A DNA stretch of 64,000 bases, taken from assembly GCF_001940525.2 (NCBI RefSeq), contig NZ_CP019437.1, forward strand, positions 1,090,501 through 1,154,500, written 5' to 3'. The DNA is from Thioclava nitratireducens. GTDB taxonomy: Bacteria; Pseudomonadota; Alphaproteobacteria; Rhodobacterales; Rhodobacteraceae. A program made the translations under genes and the position numbers. Positions 25,401-35,674 of this stretch are shown piece by piece (within the stretch, counting starts at the first letter, position 1; every line of letters starts with the position of its first letter). Below the pieces are notes generated by a model, which searched no databases, was not told the origin of the DNA, and saw nothing but the letters and a program-made list of their open reading frames with translations.

Positions 25401-26021
25401 ATGGAAGTTCGAAACGGCATGATTCTTCGTGATCACCAGAGCCTTTTCGCCGATCTCGCTCCAGCAGGCTGCTACGTCGCCTTGCGGGCTGGCTTTTTCG
25501 CGCCTGAAGCCGAGTTGAACCTGTTTCCGCCTGAATGGATCAATCATTACACGTTTTCCGGGTTGGCGCTGGCCGATCCGCTGCTGCGCTGGTGCCAGGA
25601 AAATTCGGGCTATGCGCGGTGGGGTGAAATAGACAGCTTCGTCGGCACGAGCTTCATGCGCGACTATCGGTCTTTCGGCTTCGAATTCGGAGGTGTCGTG
25701 TCGATCCACGGGACGCAGGAGATGCCGAAGCGGAGCCTTGGCATCTTTGCGCGCTCAGACCGGGAGCTTCGGGTTTCCGAAATGAAAGAGATCGAGAGGG
25801 TTCTCTCGCGCATCCATTCGGACGAGCCCGAGATGCCGACCGAGGCGCAAATGGAAGCGCTCCAACTCTATTCCAAAGGCTATCTCCACAAGCAGGTCGC
25901 CCACGAATTGCAGCTCTCCGTCGGGGGCGTCAAGGCGCGGCTCAGGGGCGCTGCGGACCGGCTCGGGGCGAAGACCTTGCGAGAGGCAGCGAGTATCGCC
26001 GCGAGCCGAGGCCTCCTGTAA
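25401..26021 (+). CDS. LuxR-family transcriptional regulator (solo)
   Basis: A 206-aa regulator with an N-terminal autoinducer-binding domain and C-terminal LuxR HTH. The AHL cavity residues are conserved with the usual spacing: EWINHY, LADP, and the Trp of YARWGE. The HTH region (MPTEAQMEALQLYSKG to ASRGLL) keeps KQVAHELQLSVGGVKARL, although the opening PTEAQ differs from the common LTxRE. Start is uncertain: ATG 25401 is preferred; TTG 25350 and ATG 25419 are alternatives. It is divergent from the HTH-less homologue, 109 nt away. No adjacent AHL synthase. Confidence 0.85.
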   Translation: MEVRNGMILRDHQSLFADLAPAGCYVALRAGFFAPEAELNLFPPEWINHYTFSGLALADPLLRWCQENSGYARWGEIDSFVGTSFMRDYRSFGFEFGGVVSIHGTQEMPKRSLGIFARSDRELRVSEMKEIERVLSRIHSDEPEMPTEAQMEALQLYSKGYLHKQVAHELQLSVGGVKARLRGAADRLGAKTLREAASIAASRGLL

Positions 26022-26095
26022 GCGTCCCGACCGCCTCGTTGATGCAAACGGACTCGGCGCGCAGGGCCTTGGATATAATTCACCCCGTCCCGGAC

Positions 26096-26212
26096 TCAGC
26101 TCTGTGGTGCGACCTCGAAAAGCTCGGTGTGATCGTCCTGGATGCGGTCGATCTGATCGAGAATCCGCGACAGGTGATCGCGCATCGCCTGCGTCGCGCG
26201 GTCAATCTTCAT
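26096..26212 (-). CDS. Possible 38-aa peptide
   Basis: A short frame with good alphaproteobacterial codon choice, encoding a charged helical peptide that begins MKIDRATQAMRDHLSRIL and ends FEVAPQS. It lies 53 nt after the GH2 gene on the same strand, in the gap before the convergent LuxR gene. There is no strong Shine-Dalgarno sequence. No family recognised; it may be a genuine small protein or chance. Confidence 0.35.
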   Translation of the reverse strand: MKIDRATQAMRDHLSRILDQIDRIQDDHTELFEVAPQS

Positions 26213-26265
26213 CGATAGTCTGCGATGGAGAGGGCGCGAGCGATACGCTCCTGCGCCCTTGCCAA

Positions 26266-28467
26266 TCACAGCGCCGCAATTTCCACCGACTCGATTTTGT
26301 CACGAAGCCGCGCGGTCACCCTGATCTTGCCGCGCTCACCCGTCAGGCGGAGCCAGCAGCCGGTCGCGCCATCCGCGAGCGCCACGCAATCGGGGCCGAT
26401 CAGCTTCGCCGGACCTTCGACGTCTAGGAACACCGGCTCGTTTAGGAAATGCAGCTTGTTGCCTGCCTGATCGCGAGCGCGGATCATCACCCGGATCTCG
26501 TCGCTCGGATCGGCCTCGGCTTCGGTGACATCGGGCGCCACTTCCAGCCGTTCGAACATCGCGTCGGCGGGGAAGTCGCGCTCGATTACCAACTCCCCGT
26601 TCAGGTAGCCGCGCAGGCGGCCCGCATGCCAGCTCTCCCCCCAGGCGGTCACCTCGTCGGGGGTGAAATGGTCGTAATCGATGACGACTGGCGCATGGGG
26701 CAGATGCGGGAAGCGGCTGCGGTCGGGCCCGACGCGCTTGACCACGTCGGCGTAGGACAACTCCACCTCGTCGCAATTGGTCAGCACGATCAGCGGGATC
26801 ACCCCGCCGATATTTCGCTCGCCGCGCGACCAGATGGTGACCGGCTCCATCACGATCGCCTCGTCGGGATCGCGCTGGCTGGCATAGGCGTAGGCTGCGA
26901 ATTTCGGCTCGCGGAAGATCGACATCACACCGTGATGGCAGATCCGGTCGCCCGCGCCGAAATCCTTGTGGGTGTTGTAGTCGAACATGCACCAGCCGAT
27001 GCAGCCTGCAAGTCCGGCATCGGGATCGTGGGCGGCGTTGAGCACGTCGAGATGGCGCAGCACATGCTCGTGCTGGCGATGCTCGGGGTCGCCCGCCTTG
27101 GTGGGATACATGTGCCCGTTATACTCGGTCACCAGATAAGGCACGCGCTTGGGCAGCCCCGTCACCTCCTGCTGGTCGCGCAAGCTCGTGCGCGGGCGGT
27201 TCGAGAAGGGCAGTTCGAAATCGCCGAGGATGAAATCGTTCATCGTGTAGACGTCTTCGAGCAGTTGGCTGTCGGTGATGCAGCGCACGCCGCCGGTGGG
27301 GCGCGTTGCATCCAGCTCATGCGCGAGGGCATTGGTGCGCTTGTAGAACGCCTCCGCATCGGGGCTCTCGTTGATCCGAACGCCCCAGATGATGATCGAG
27401 GGGTGGTTCCAGTCGCGCCGGATCATCCGCTCGACATTGCTCACCGATTCATCCTGCCAGACATCGCCGCCGATATGCTGCCAGCCGGGGATTTCCTCGA
27501 AGACCATGAGGCCGATCTCGTCGCAGCGGTCGAGGAAATAGGGGCTTTGCGGGTAATGCGAGGTGCGCGCGATGTTGCAGGCCAGATCGTAGCGCAGGAT
27601 TTCCGCGTCGCGCTCCTGGCTGCGCTTGCCCTGAGCGTAGCCCGAATAGGGGAAGCTCTGATGCCGGTTGAGGCCGCGCAGAACCACGCGCTCGCCGTTG
27701 AGGAAAAAGCCCTCGGGCGTGAATTCCGCGTGACGGAAGCCGAAGCGCTGGGTGAGGCGGTCGCCGCTCTCGATCAAGGTCAGCGTCAGCGTGTAGAGCG
27801 CGGGCGTCTCGACCGACCAGAGCGTGATATCGGCGAGGCTATCGAAGCTGATTTCGCCCGTGCCTTGGCCGCGTGCGATCTCGTGGTCCTCGGCGTCCGA
27901 CAGAACCGCCTCCACCGGGCCCGGCGCGTCGAGCTTGACCAGAACGCGCTTGGTCTCGGCCAGCACGTCGGGCGTCTCGATCTTCACGCTTGCGATATGG
28001 GCCTCGGGCAGCACCTCCAACCAGGCGTCGCGATAAATCCCGGCATAGGTGAGGTAGTCGATGCGGCCACCGAAGGGTGGGATCTCGGGGTTTTCCGAAC
28101 CGTCGATATGCACCGTCACCAACGCCTTGCCGCCTACAAAGCGGTCCGTCAGATCTACGGTGAAGGGCGTATAGCCGTCGCGGTGACGCAGCACTTCGGC
28201 GCCGTTCACATAGACCACCGCATCGGCCATCGCCGCATCGAACCGCAGCCGCACCAGCTTTCCCGCCCAGGCATCGTTCCATGCGATCTCACGCTGATAG
28301 GTGAAGGGGCGCTGGAAGTCGCGCTCGTCGAAATAGCTCATCGGCAGGTCGGCGGCGTTATGGGGCAGGGTGACCGTCTCGCCCTGCAGCAGTTCTGCGA
28401 CCTTGGCCGCGTCGAAGCCTTCCGCGAAGGTCCAGCCTCCGTTCAGTTTGCTGATCTCTCTCATCAT
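26266..28467 (-). CDS. Beta-galactosidase, glycoside hydrolase family 2
   Basis: A 733-aa cytoplasmic GH2 enzyme with no signal peptide. The order is sugar-binding jelly roll, immunoglobulin-like domain, TIM barrel, then a C-terminal Ig-like region. Predicted acid/base is E367 in WGVRINESPD and nucleophile E448 in LVTEYNGH. It is shorter than LacZ (about 1020 aa), lacking the large C-terminal domain. It should release galactose from beta-galactosides imported by the ABC system; beta-glucuronidase/mannosidase activity is possible by fold but context favours galactose. ATG at 28467 overlaps the dgoD stop as TAATG; an ATG three nt on is equally usable. Last main gene of the minus-strand operon. 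Confidence 0.88.
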   Translation of the reverse strand: MMREISKLNGGWTFAEGFDAAKVAELLQGETVTLPHNAADLPMSYFDERDFQRPFTYQREIAWNDAWAGKLVRLRFDAAMADAVVYVNGAEVLRHRDGYTPFTVDLTDRFVGGKALVTVHIDGSENPEIPPFGGRIDYLTYAGIYRDAWLEVLPEAHIASVKIETPDVLAETKRVLVKLDAPGPVEAVLSDAEDHEIARGQGTGEISFDSLADITLWSVETPALYTLTLTLIESGDRLTQRFGFRHAEFTPEGFFLNGERVVLRGLNRHQSFPYSGYAQGKRSQERDAEILRYDLACNIARTSHYPQSPYFLDRCDEIGLMVFEEIPGWQHIGGDVWQDESVSNVERMIRRDWNHPSIIIWGVRINESPDAEAFYKRTNALAHELDATRPTGGVRCITDSQLLEDVYTMNDFILGDFELPFSNRPRTSLRDQQEVTGLPKRVPYLVTEYNGHMYPTKAGDPEHRQHEHVLRHLDVLNAAHDPDAGLAGCIGWCMFDYNTHKDFGAGDRICHHGVMSIFREPKFAAYAYASQRDPDEAIVMEPVTIWSRGERNIGGVIPLIVLTNCDEVELSYADVVKRVGPDRSRFPHLPHAPVVIDYDHFTPDEVTAWGESWHAGRLRGYLNGELVIERDFPADAMFERLEVAPDVTEAEADPSDEIRVMIRARDQAGNKLHFLNEPVFLDVEGPAKLIGPDCVALADGATGCWLRLTGERGKIRVTARLRDKIESVEIAAL

Positions 28468-29615
28468 TACCACTCCGCGAAGCTGCCATCGGCATGGCGC
28501 CAGATCGGGTTGCGCCAGCGGTGACCTTCCGCAGCCGCCTGACGGACTTTCTCCTCGTTGACCTCGACGCCTAGGCCGGGCCCCTGCGGGATCGCGACGA
28601 AGCCGTCGTCATATTCGAAGACCGACGGGTTGCTCAGATAGTCGAGCAGGTCGGAACCCTTGTTGTAATGGATGCCCAGCGACTGCTCCTGAATGAAGGC
28701 GTTGTAGCAGACCGCATCGAGCTGCAGGTTCGCCGCCAGTGCGATCGGCCCCAGCGGGCAGTGCAGCGCCAAGGCCACGTCATGGGCCTCGGCCATCGCC
28801 GCGATGCGGTAAGTCTCGGTGATGCCGCCGGAATGACTGGGATCCGGCTGGACGATATCGACGTAACCGCCCTGCAGGATCGATTTGAAATCCCAGCGGG
28901 TATAGAGCCGCTCACCCAGTGCGATCGGGGTCGAGCAATGGTTCGCGATCTCGCGCAGCGCCTCGGCGTTTTCGCTCAGCACCGGTTCCTCGATGAACAT
29001 CAGGTTGAAGGGCTCGAGTTCTTTCGCGAGCTGCTTGGCCATCGGGCGATGGACGCGACCGTGGAAGTCGACGCCGATGCCGAAATCGGGGCCCATTTCC
29101 TCGCGGATCGCCTGCACGCGTTCCAGCACGGCGTCGATCTTGTCGTGGGAATCGATGAATTGCAGTTCCTCGGTGCCGTTCATCTTCACCGCAGTGAAAC
29201 CCCGGTCGCCGCATTCGCGCGCCATCCGCGCCGTGTCGCCCGGACGGTCGCCGCCGATCCAGCTATAGACCCGGATGCGGTCGCGCTGCTGGCCGCCCAG
29301 AAGCGAATGGACAGGCACGCCTAGCGCCTTGCCCTTGATGTCCCACAGCGCCTGATCGAGCCCGGCGATGGCCGACATGTGGATGCCGCCGCCGCGATAG
29401 AAGCCGCCGCGATACATGACCGTCCAGTGGTCCTGAATATGGCCGGGGTCTTTCCCGATCAGGTAGTCCGAGAGTTCCTCGACGCAGGCAGCGACAGAGG
29501 CCGCGCGGCCCTCCAGCACCGGCTCGCCCCAGCCGGAGATGCCCTCGTCGGTGGAAATTTTCACGAAACACCAGCGCGGCGGCACGATGAAGGTTTCGAT
29601 GGCGGTAATTTTCAT
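28467..29615 (-). CDS. dgoD: D-galactonate dehydratase
   Basis: A 382-aa enolase-superfamily enzyme of the galactonate dehydratase group, full length. It has VKMNGTEELQFID, the metal/acid-base block IGVDFHGRVHRPMAK, FIEEPVL, LGERLYTRWDF and ALHCPLGPIALAA, the last with the general-acid His typical of DgoD. It removes water from D-galactonate to give 2-dehydro-3-deoxy-D-galactonate. It overlaps the GH2 start and follows the galactose dehydrogenase gene, with dgoK and dgoA on the divergent arm, making the function secure. Confidence 0.94.
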   Translation of the reverse strand: MKITAIETFIVPPRWCFVKISTDEGISGWGEPVLEGRAASVAACVEELSDYLIGKDPGHIQDHWTVMYRGGFYRGGGIHMSAIAGLDQALWDIKGKALGVPVHSLLGGQQRDRIRVYSWIGGDRPGDTARMARECGDRGFTAVKMNGTEELQFIDSHDKIDAVLERVQAIREEMGPDFGIGVDFHGRVHRPMAKQLAKELEPFNLMFIEEPVLSENAEALREIANHCSTPIALGERLYTRWDFKSILQGGYVDIVQPDPSHSGGITETYRIAAMAEAHDVALALHCPLGPIALAANLQLDAVCYNAFIQEQSLGIHYNKGSDLLDYLSNPSVFEYDDGFVAIPQGPGLGVEVNEEKVRQAAAEGHRWRNPIWRHADGSFAEW

Positions 29616-29642
29616 ATCGGTCCTCGGGGTTGGTCGGCGCGA

Positions 29643-30559
29643 TCAGGCGTCGAAAGGTTCGGTGATCGCGAAACGTGCGTTGATGAAGGCGTCCGCGACA
29701 AGGCGCATCGGCGCGAGGTCGAGATCACTCTGCCCGGCGCGCACCAGATCGCGCATCCGGGCGTATAGGTTGGCGTATTCGCGGTTCTCGCCCGTGGCGA
29801 TTACCTCGCCATCGGTGCTGAACTCCGCGCCGCCCTTGTCGAGCGTTGCTGCGCCTCGGTCGGTCTGAAGGGTGATGCGCCACAGCTCGTCACCCGTTTC
29901 CCGCCAGTCGAACGCGGCGCTGATCGGGGTCTCTCCCGCGCACATTTCCAGATCGGCGGCGATCGGGGTCTGGCGGCCCTGCGGGATGCTCAGCGCTGCC
30001 GCCGTCAGCCGCACCGGCTGGCGCAGGACCCGAGTCAGGATCGAGAGTGCGTTGATGCCGGGATCGAAGACGCCGAGCCCGCCGGGTTGCCAGATCCACT
30101 CCTGCCCGGGATGCCATTTGCGCACGTCTTCGCGCCAGTCGATATGGATGGCGGAAATCTCCAGCCCCGCGAGCCATTGGCGTGCCGCCTCCACGGCTGC
30201 CGCCTCGCGCGAATGCCATGTGGCGAAGATCGTCAGCCCCGCCTTGGCGGCGGTCTCGCGCAGCGCCTCGACCTCGCTCAGCGTCATGCCCGGCGGCTTT
30301 TCGAGCATCAGGTGACGGCCCGCGCGCAGCACCGCCATCGCCTGATCGAACCGCCCCTGCGGCGGGGTGCAGAGCGAGACGGCGCCGATCTCGGGCTCGG
30401 CGTCGAGCATCGTGCGCAGGTCGGGATAGCTCGGTAGGTCGGGCAGGGTGGCATTGCGGCTCGCGATGGCGGCGAGATGCACGCCTTCGGTCTCCGCAAT
30501 CGCGGGAAGGTGCTGGGCGCGGGCGATCGCTCCCAGCCCCACAAGGCCGACGGCAAGGC

Positions 30560-30563
<4 letters not shown>
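29643..30563 (-). CDS. gal: D-galactose 1-dehydrogenase (Gfo/Idh/MocA family)
   Basis: A 306-aa oxidoreductase with Rossmann motif [15 protein letters not shown] at the N-terminus and the EKPPGM version of the family EKP motif near residue 93. [22 protein letters not shown] matches galactose dehydrogenases, and the Asp/His-type catalytic region FDPGINAL follows. It oxidises D-galactose to galactonolactone with NAD(P). It overlaps the end of the ATPase gene by 4 nt and precedes dgoD. L-arabinose 1-dehydrogenase is a known side activity of this group. Function is inferred from family and complete pathway context. Confidence 0.87.
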
Positions 30564-31621
<1,058 letters not shown>

Positions 31622-31653
31622 GGGGTCTCCTCCCTGTTTTTGCGCACCGGGGT

Positions 31654-32457
31654 TCAGTCGGCGCGTTTCTGTTCCGGAAAGCGCCAGTGGCTGGCCGCTT
31701 TCGCGATCTTCTCCGCCGTCTCGAGGATCAGCGGGGCGTAGGTTTCGAGTTGTCTTTGACCGTCGGGCTGGGCCGAGGTGATCGAGAGCGCGCCCAGGAC
31801 GCGGCCCTGAGGCGACAGGATCGGGGCGGCGATGCAGCGGATGCCGGGTTCATGCTCCTCGTCATCCCAGGCAAAACCGCGTTTGCGGATGGTCTCCAGC
31901 TCCGCGCGCAGGCTGGTCACGTCGGTCAGGGTATGTTCCGTGAAGCGATGGAAGCTCTGCCGCGTCAGCGCATTCTGCAGCGCGTCCTCGGGGAGATAGG
32001 CGAGCATCGCCTTGCCCACTCCGGTGCAATAGGCGGGGCCGACCTTGCCCGATTGCGAGAACATCTCGACCGGGCGCGAGGCGTTTCGCTTGTCGACATA
32101 GAGTACCATGCCCTGATCGAGCTGAGCGAGGTGGAGCGTCTGGCCGGTCTCCTTCGACAGTTGGTCGAGATAGGGTGCCGCGATCGGCGCGAGCGAGCTT
32201 TGCGCCCAGGCGGCATGGGCGAGGCGCACGAGACGCAAGCCCGGCGTATAGGTCTGACGGTCCTCGTCGAGCGACAGCATCCCCTGGTTCGTGAGCGTTT
32301 GCAGGAAGCGATACAGCGTCGCCTTGGGCAGATCGCAGACCGGTAGCAGCTCGGCGAAGCGCACGGGACGGCCGAATTCCGCGACGCGGTCGAGCACGGC
32401 CAGCGTGCGTCCGACCGTGCCGTCCGATTTCTCCGGCTTTGGCGTGGCGTCGTTCAT
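31654..32457 (-). CDS. IclR-family transcriptional regulator
   Basis: A 267-aa IclR regulator with a winged HTH ([17 protein letters not shown], then [19 protein letters not shown]) and a C-terminal effector-binding domain ([37 protein letters not shown]). ATG at 32457 follows GAGGAGGAG; the frame extends to 32505 without good support. It is the first gene of the minus arm and is divergent from the binding-protein gene, so it probably controls the galactoside island from the paired boxes at 32504-32540. Galactonate or a KDGal-like intermediate are plausible effectors, by analogy with other sugar-acid IclR proteins. Confidence 0.92.
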   Translation of the reverse strand: MNDATPKPEKSDGTVGRTLAVLDRVAEFGRPVRFAELLPVCDLPKATLYRFLQTLTNQGMLSLDEDRQTYTPGLRLVRLAHAAWAQSSLAPIAAPYLDQLSKETGQTLHLAQLDQGMVLYVDKRNASRPVEMFSQSGKVGPAYCTGVGKAMLAYLPEDALQNALTRQSFHRFTEHTLTDVTSLRAELETIRKRGFAWDDEEHEPGIRCIAAPILSPQGRVLGALSITSAQPDGQRQLETYAPLILETAEKIAKAASHWRFPEQKRAD

Positions 32458-32503
32458 GGGCTCCTCCTCAGGACTGTTGACAGGATGAGAGATTCGCGGC
32501 AGC

Positions 32504-32540
32504 ATTTCAATATGTAAAACACGGTTCCATTATTTGAAAC
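32504..32540. promoter_or_regulatory. Inverted pair of 17-bp boxes, probable IclR operator
   Basis: GTTCCATTATTTGAAAC at 32524-32540 on the plus strand and GTTTTACATATTGAAAT on the minus strand of 32504-32520 share GTT-N2-A and TTGAAA at the same spacing. They lie head to head 3 nt apart in the short region between the IclR gene and the binding-protein gene. Each box has a partial GTTYCA/TTGAAAC dyad of its own. Confidence 0.5.
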
Positions 32541-32584
32541 TAAAATCGTTGGGCCGTGGGCTACTGAAACGGGAGGAGAACCGA

Positions 32585-33820
32585 ATGAATATCCTGAAAA
32601 CCACTGCGCTCGTGGCGCTGATGGGGTCGATCGCCATTCCGGCAATGGCCGAACAGCGCGTGCTCAAGCTTTTCACCGATGCGTCCGATCCGGCGCCGAA
32701 GGCCGCCTTCGAGCAGCTCGTGAAAGGCTTCGAGGCCGAAAACCCTGATGTGAAGGTCGAGGTGAACACCTTCGATCACGAAGGCTACAAGACCGCGATC
32801 CGCAACTTCCTGACCGCCGACAGTCCCGATCTGGCGAACTGGTATGCGGGCAATCGCATGGCGCCCTTTGTCAATGCCGGCCAATTCACCGATGTGTCCG
32901 ATGTCTGGGAGGAGAACGGGCTCAAGGACAGCCTCGGCTCGGCGCTCAAGTCGATGACCATTGACGGCAAGCAATGGGGCGTGCCCTACACCTACTACCA
33001 GTGGGGCATCTACTATAACAAAGACCTGTACAAGAAGGCCGGGGTGGACGTGCCCAAGACCTGGGACGAGTTCATCTCGAACTGCAAGAAGTTCAAGGAG
33101 ATGGGCGTCGACTGCCTGACCACGGGCACCAAGGCGCTGTGGCCGGCGGCAGGGATCTTCGACTATCTCGACCTGCGCACCAATGGCTACGACTTCCACA
33201 TGAAGCTCACCGGCGGCGAAATCCCGTGGACCGACGACCGCGTGAGAGCTGTCTTCGCAGAGTGGAAGAAGGTTCTGCCCTACACCACCAAGAACGTCGC
33301 CGCGATCGATTGGCAGGATGCTGTGTCGAACATCGTTCAGGGCAAGGCTGCGAATTACGTCATGGGCAACTTCGCCGTCGCCACCTTCAAGGATGGCGGG
33401 ATGACCAATGACACGCTTGGCTTCATGGACTTCCCGACGATCAACCCGGATATTCCGCGTGCCGAAGAAGCGCCGACCGATACGATCCATATCCCGGCAG
33501 GCGCGAAGAACAAGGAAGACGCCAAGAAGTTCCTCGCCTATGTCGCGAAGGCCGACGTGCAGACCAAGATGAACGAGACCCTCGGTCAGTTGCCGATCAA
33601 CAAGAACTCCTCGGTTGGCGACGATCCCTTCCTGCAAGCGGGCTTCAAGATCCTGTCCACGGCCGACGGCGGTATCGCGCAGTTCTTCGATCGTGACGCA
33701 CCGGCACAGATGGCGAAGGCGGGCATGGAAGGCTTCCAGGAATTCATGGCCTATCCCGATCATCTCGACGCGATCCTCGACCGGCTCGAGAAGGTGCGTC
33801 AGCGCGTCTACAAGAACTGA
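32585..33820 (+). CDS. Sugar ABC transporter substrate-binding protein (galactosides)
   Basis: A 411-aa extracellular solute-binding protein family 1 member. Signal peptide MNILKTTALVALMGSIAIPAMA is cleaved after residue 22. The mature part shows the MalE-like layout: ENPDVKVEVNTF, a WGVPYTYYQWGIYYNKDLYKK ligand-site region near 135-155, and LAYVAKADVQTKMNE near the end. ATG at 32585 follows GGGAGGAG. First gene of the plus arm, divergent from iclR. The ligand is inferred to be an alpha/beta-galactoside from the glycosidases in the operon. Confidence 0.92.
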   Translation: MNILKTTALVALMGSIAIPAMAEQRVLKLFTDASDPAPKAAFEQLVKGFEAENPDVKVEVNTFDHEGYKTAIRNFLTADSPDLANWYAGNRMAPFVNAGQFTDVSDVWEENGLKDSLGSALKSMTIDGKQWGVPYTYYQWGIYYNKDLYKKAGVDVPKTWDEFISNCKKFKEMGVDCLTTGTKALWPAAGIFDYLDLRTNGYDFHMKLTGGEIPWTDDRVRAVFAEWKKVLPYTTKNVAAIDWQDAVSNIVQGKAANYVMGNFAVATFKDGGMTNDTLGFMDFPTINPDIPRAEEAPTDTIHIPAGAKNKEDAKKFLAYVAKADVQTKMNETLGQLPINKNSSVGDDPFLQAGFKILSTADGGIAQFFDRDAPAQMAKAGMEGFQEFMAYPDHLDAILDRLEKVRQRVYKN

Positions 33821-33891
33821 TCCTCCCCGAGGGCGGCGTCTGTAACAGGGCGCCGCCCCTTCCTGTTTTTCCAGATCCGAGGAGTGCGACG

Positions 33892-34827
33892 ATGACCGTC
33901 TCACCCGCAATGTCCGAGCCGCACGCGGAGACGGGTACGCCCGCACCGCGCCGCCGCCGGTTGAACCGCAAGCTCGCGCCCTGGCTGTTTCTCGCCCCCG
34001 GCGCGCTGATGTTCCTGATCTACGTGTTGATCCCGATCGTGGAATCGATGTGGATTTCTTTCTTTCAATGGGACGGGCTGAGCGCGAAGACGTGGGTCGG
34101 TCTGTCGAACTATCTCGAACTGCTCGATGACGACGCCTTCTATACCAGCCTCAAGAACAACGTGATCTGGCTGGTGCTCTATATGCTGGCGATCCCGTTC
34201 GGGCTGTTCATCGCGCTTTTCCTGAACCAGACCGTGCGCGGCATCCGGATCTACAAATCGCTGTTCTTCTTTCCCTTCGTGATCTCTCAGGTTGTGGTCG
34301 GCCTGATCTTCTCGTGGTTCTACGCACCGGGCTTCGGACTGTTCTTCGAACTGACGAAATGGCTCGACGGGACCGGGATCGCGATCCTCGCCAATCCCAA
34401 CACGGTGACCTACGGGATCATCGCCGCCGGTCTGTGGCCACAGATCGCCTACTGCATGATCCTCTACCTGACCGGTTTGAACGCGGTCGCGCCCGACCAG
34501 ATCGAAGCGGCGCGTCTCGACGGGGCTAAGGGCATCAAGATGCTCTGGTATGTCGTGCTGCCGCAACTGCGCCCGGCTACCTTCATCGCGGTCGTCGTCA
34601 CCGTGATCGGTGCGCTGCGCAGCTTCGATCTCGTGTCGATCATGACCGATGGCGGGCCCTTCGGATCCTCGCGGGTGCTGTCTTACTACATGTACGAGCA
34701 GGCGCTGTCGGAATACGGCTATCGCATGGGCTATGGCGCGGCGATCGCGGTGGTGCTGTTCGCGATCATGATGATCTTCATTTCGGGCTTCATCTGGAAG
34801 ATGTGGCGCGACGAAAGGGGGCTGTGA
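33892..34827 (+). CDS. Sugar ABC transporter permease (MalF type)
   Basis: A 311-aa inner-membrane permease with six main hydrophobic helices after a basic, proline-rich N-terminal tail (about 27 residues). The EAA loop reads IEAARLDGAKGIKMLWYVVLPQL near residue 205, the contact site for the ATPase. It pairs with the permease starting 1 nt after its stop codon and with the ATPase at 30560. The N-tail has Arg-rich PAPRRRRLNRKLAPW, placing it in the cytoplasm. Confidence 0.93.
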   Translation: MTVSPAMSEPHAETGTPAPRRRRLNRKLAPWLFLAPGALMFLIYVLIPIVESMWISFFQWDGLSAKTWVGLSNYLELLDDDAFYTSLKNNVIWLVLYMLAIPFGLFIALFLNQTVRGIRIYKSLFFFPFVISQVVVGLIFSWFYAPGFGLFFELTKWLDGTGIAILANPNTVTYGIIAAGLWPQIAYCMILYLTGLNAVAPDQIEAARLDGAKGIKMLWYVVLPQLRPATFIAVVVTVIGALRSFDLVSIMTDGGPFGSSRVLSYYMYEQALSEYGYRMGYGAAIAVVLFAIMMIFISGFIWKMWRDERGL

Positions 34828-34828
34828 G

Positions 34829-35674
34829 ATGTTTCCCAAACCCATTCAATCCATGAGCCCCGCCGCGCGACTGACCTATCAGGTCTTGCTGCCGGTGATG
34901 CTGGTGCTCTGGCTGTTGCCGCTTCTGGGCGTCGCCGTCACCTCGATCCGTCCGTCGAGCGATCTCGCGCAGGGCAACTACTTCGGGGTGCCGTCCTATC
35001 TGGCCTTCTCGAACTATCTCGACGTGTTCAAGAATTCGCCCTTCGCCAGCTACATGCTGAACTCTTTCAAGGTGACGATCCCGACGGTGATCGGGGCGGT
35101 GGCGCTGTCCTGCCTGACGGGCTTTGCGCTCGCCGTCTACAAGTTCAAGGGCAACCTGCTGATCTTCTTCATCTTCGTGGCAGGGAACTTCGTGCCCTTC
35201 CAGATCCTGATGGTGCCGGTGCGCGACCTGACAGTGAAGATGGGGCTCTATGACACGATCACCGGGCTCGCACTGTTCCATGTCGCCTTCCAGACCGGGT
35301 TCTGCACGCTCTTCATGCGCAACTTCATCAAGGCGCTCCCGAAAGAGCTGATCGAAGCCGCCCGGGTAGAGGGCGTGGGCGAATGGCAGATCTTTTGGCA
35401 TATCGTGCTGCCACTGGTGCGACCCGCGATCGCGGCGCTGTCGGTGCTGATCTTCACCTTCATCTGGAACGACTATTTCTGGGCGACGGTGCTTACCACG
35501 GGGGCGGATACCCAGCCGATCACCGCGGGGCTGCAATCGCTCAACGGTCAATGGGTTGCGGCGTGGCAACTGGTGTCGGCAGGCTCGATCCTCGCCGCTC
35601 TGCCCCCCGTGGCGATGTTCTTCCTGATGCAGAAACACTTCATCGCAGGGCTGACGCTCGGGGCGGTGAAATGA
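34829..35674 (+). CDS. Sugar ABC transporter permease (MalG type)
   Basis: A 281-aa permease with six hydrophobic helices. The EAA loop is IEAARVEGVGEWQIFWHIVLPL near residue 174, and the protein ends in QKHFIAGLTLGAVK, the common GxxxGAVKG-like C-terminus of MalG-type permeases. It overlaps the next gene (GH36) by ATGA. Part of the galactoside importer with the products of 32585, 33892 and 30560. Confidence 0.93.
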   Translation: MFPKPIQSMSPAARLTYQVLLPVMLVLWLLPLLGVAVTSIRPSSDLAQGNYFGVPSYLAFSNYLDVFKNSPFASYMLNSFKVTIPTVIGAVALSCLTGFALAVYKFKGNLLIFFIFVAGNFVPFQILMVPVRDLTVKMGLYDTITGLALFHVAFQTGFCTLFMRNFIKALPKELIEAARVEGVGEWQIFWHIVLPLVRPAIAALSVLIFTFIWNDYFWATVLTTGADTQPITAGLQSLNGQWVAAWQLVSAGSILAALPPVAMFFLMQKHFIAGLTLGAVK

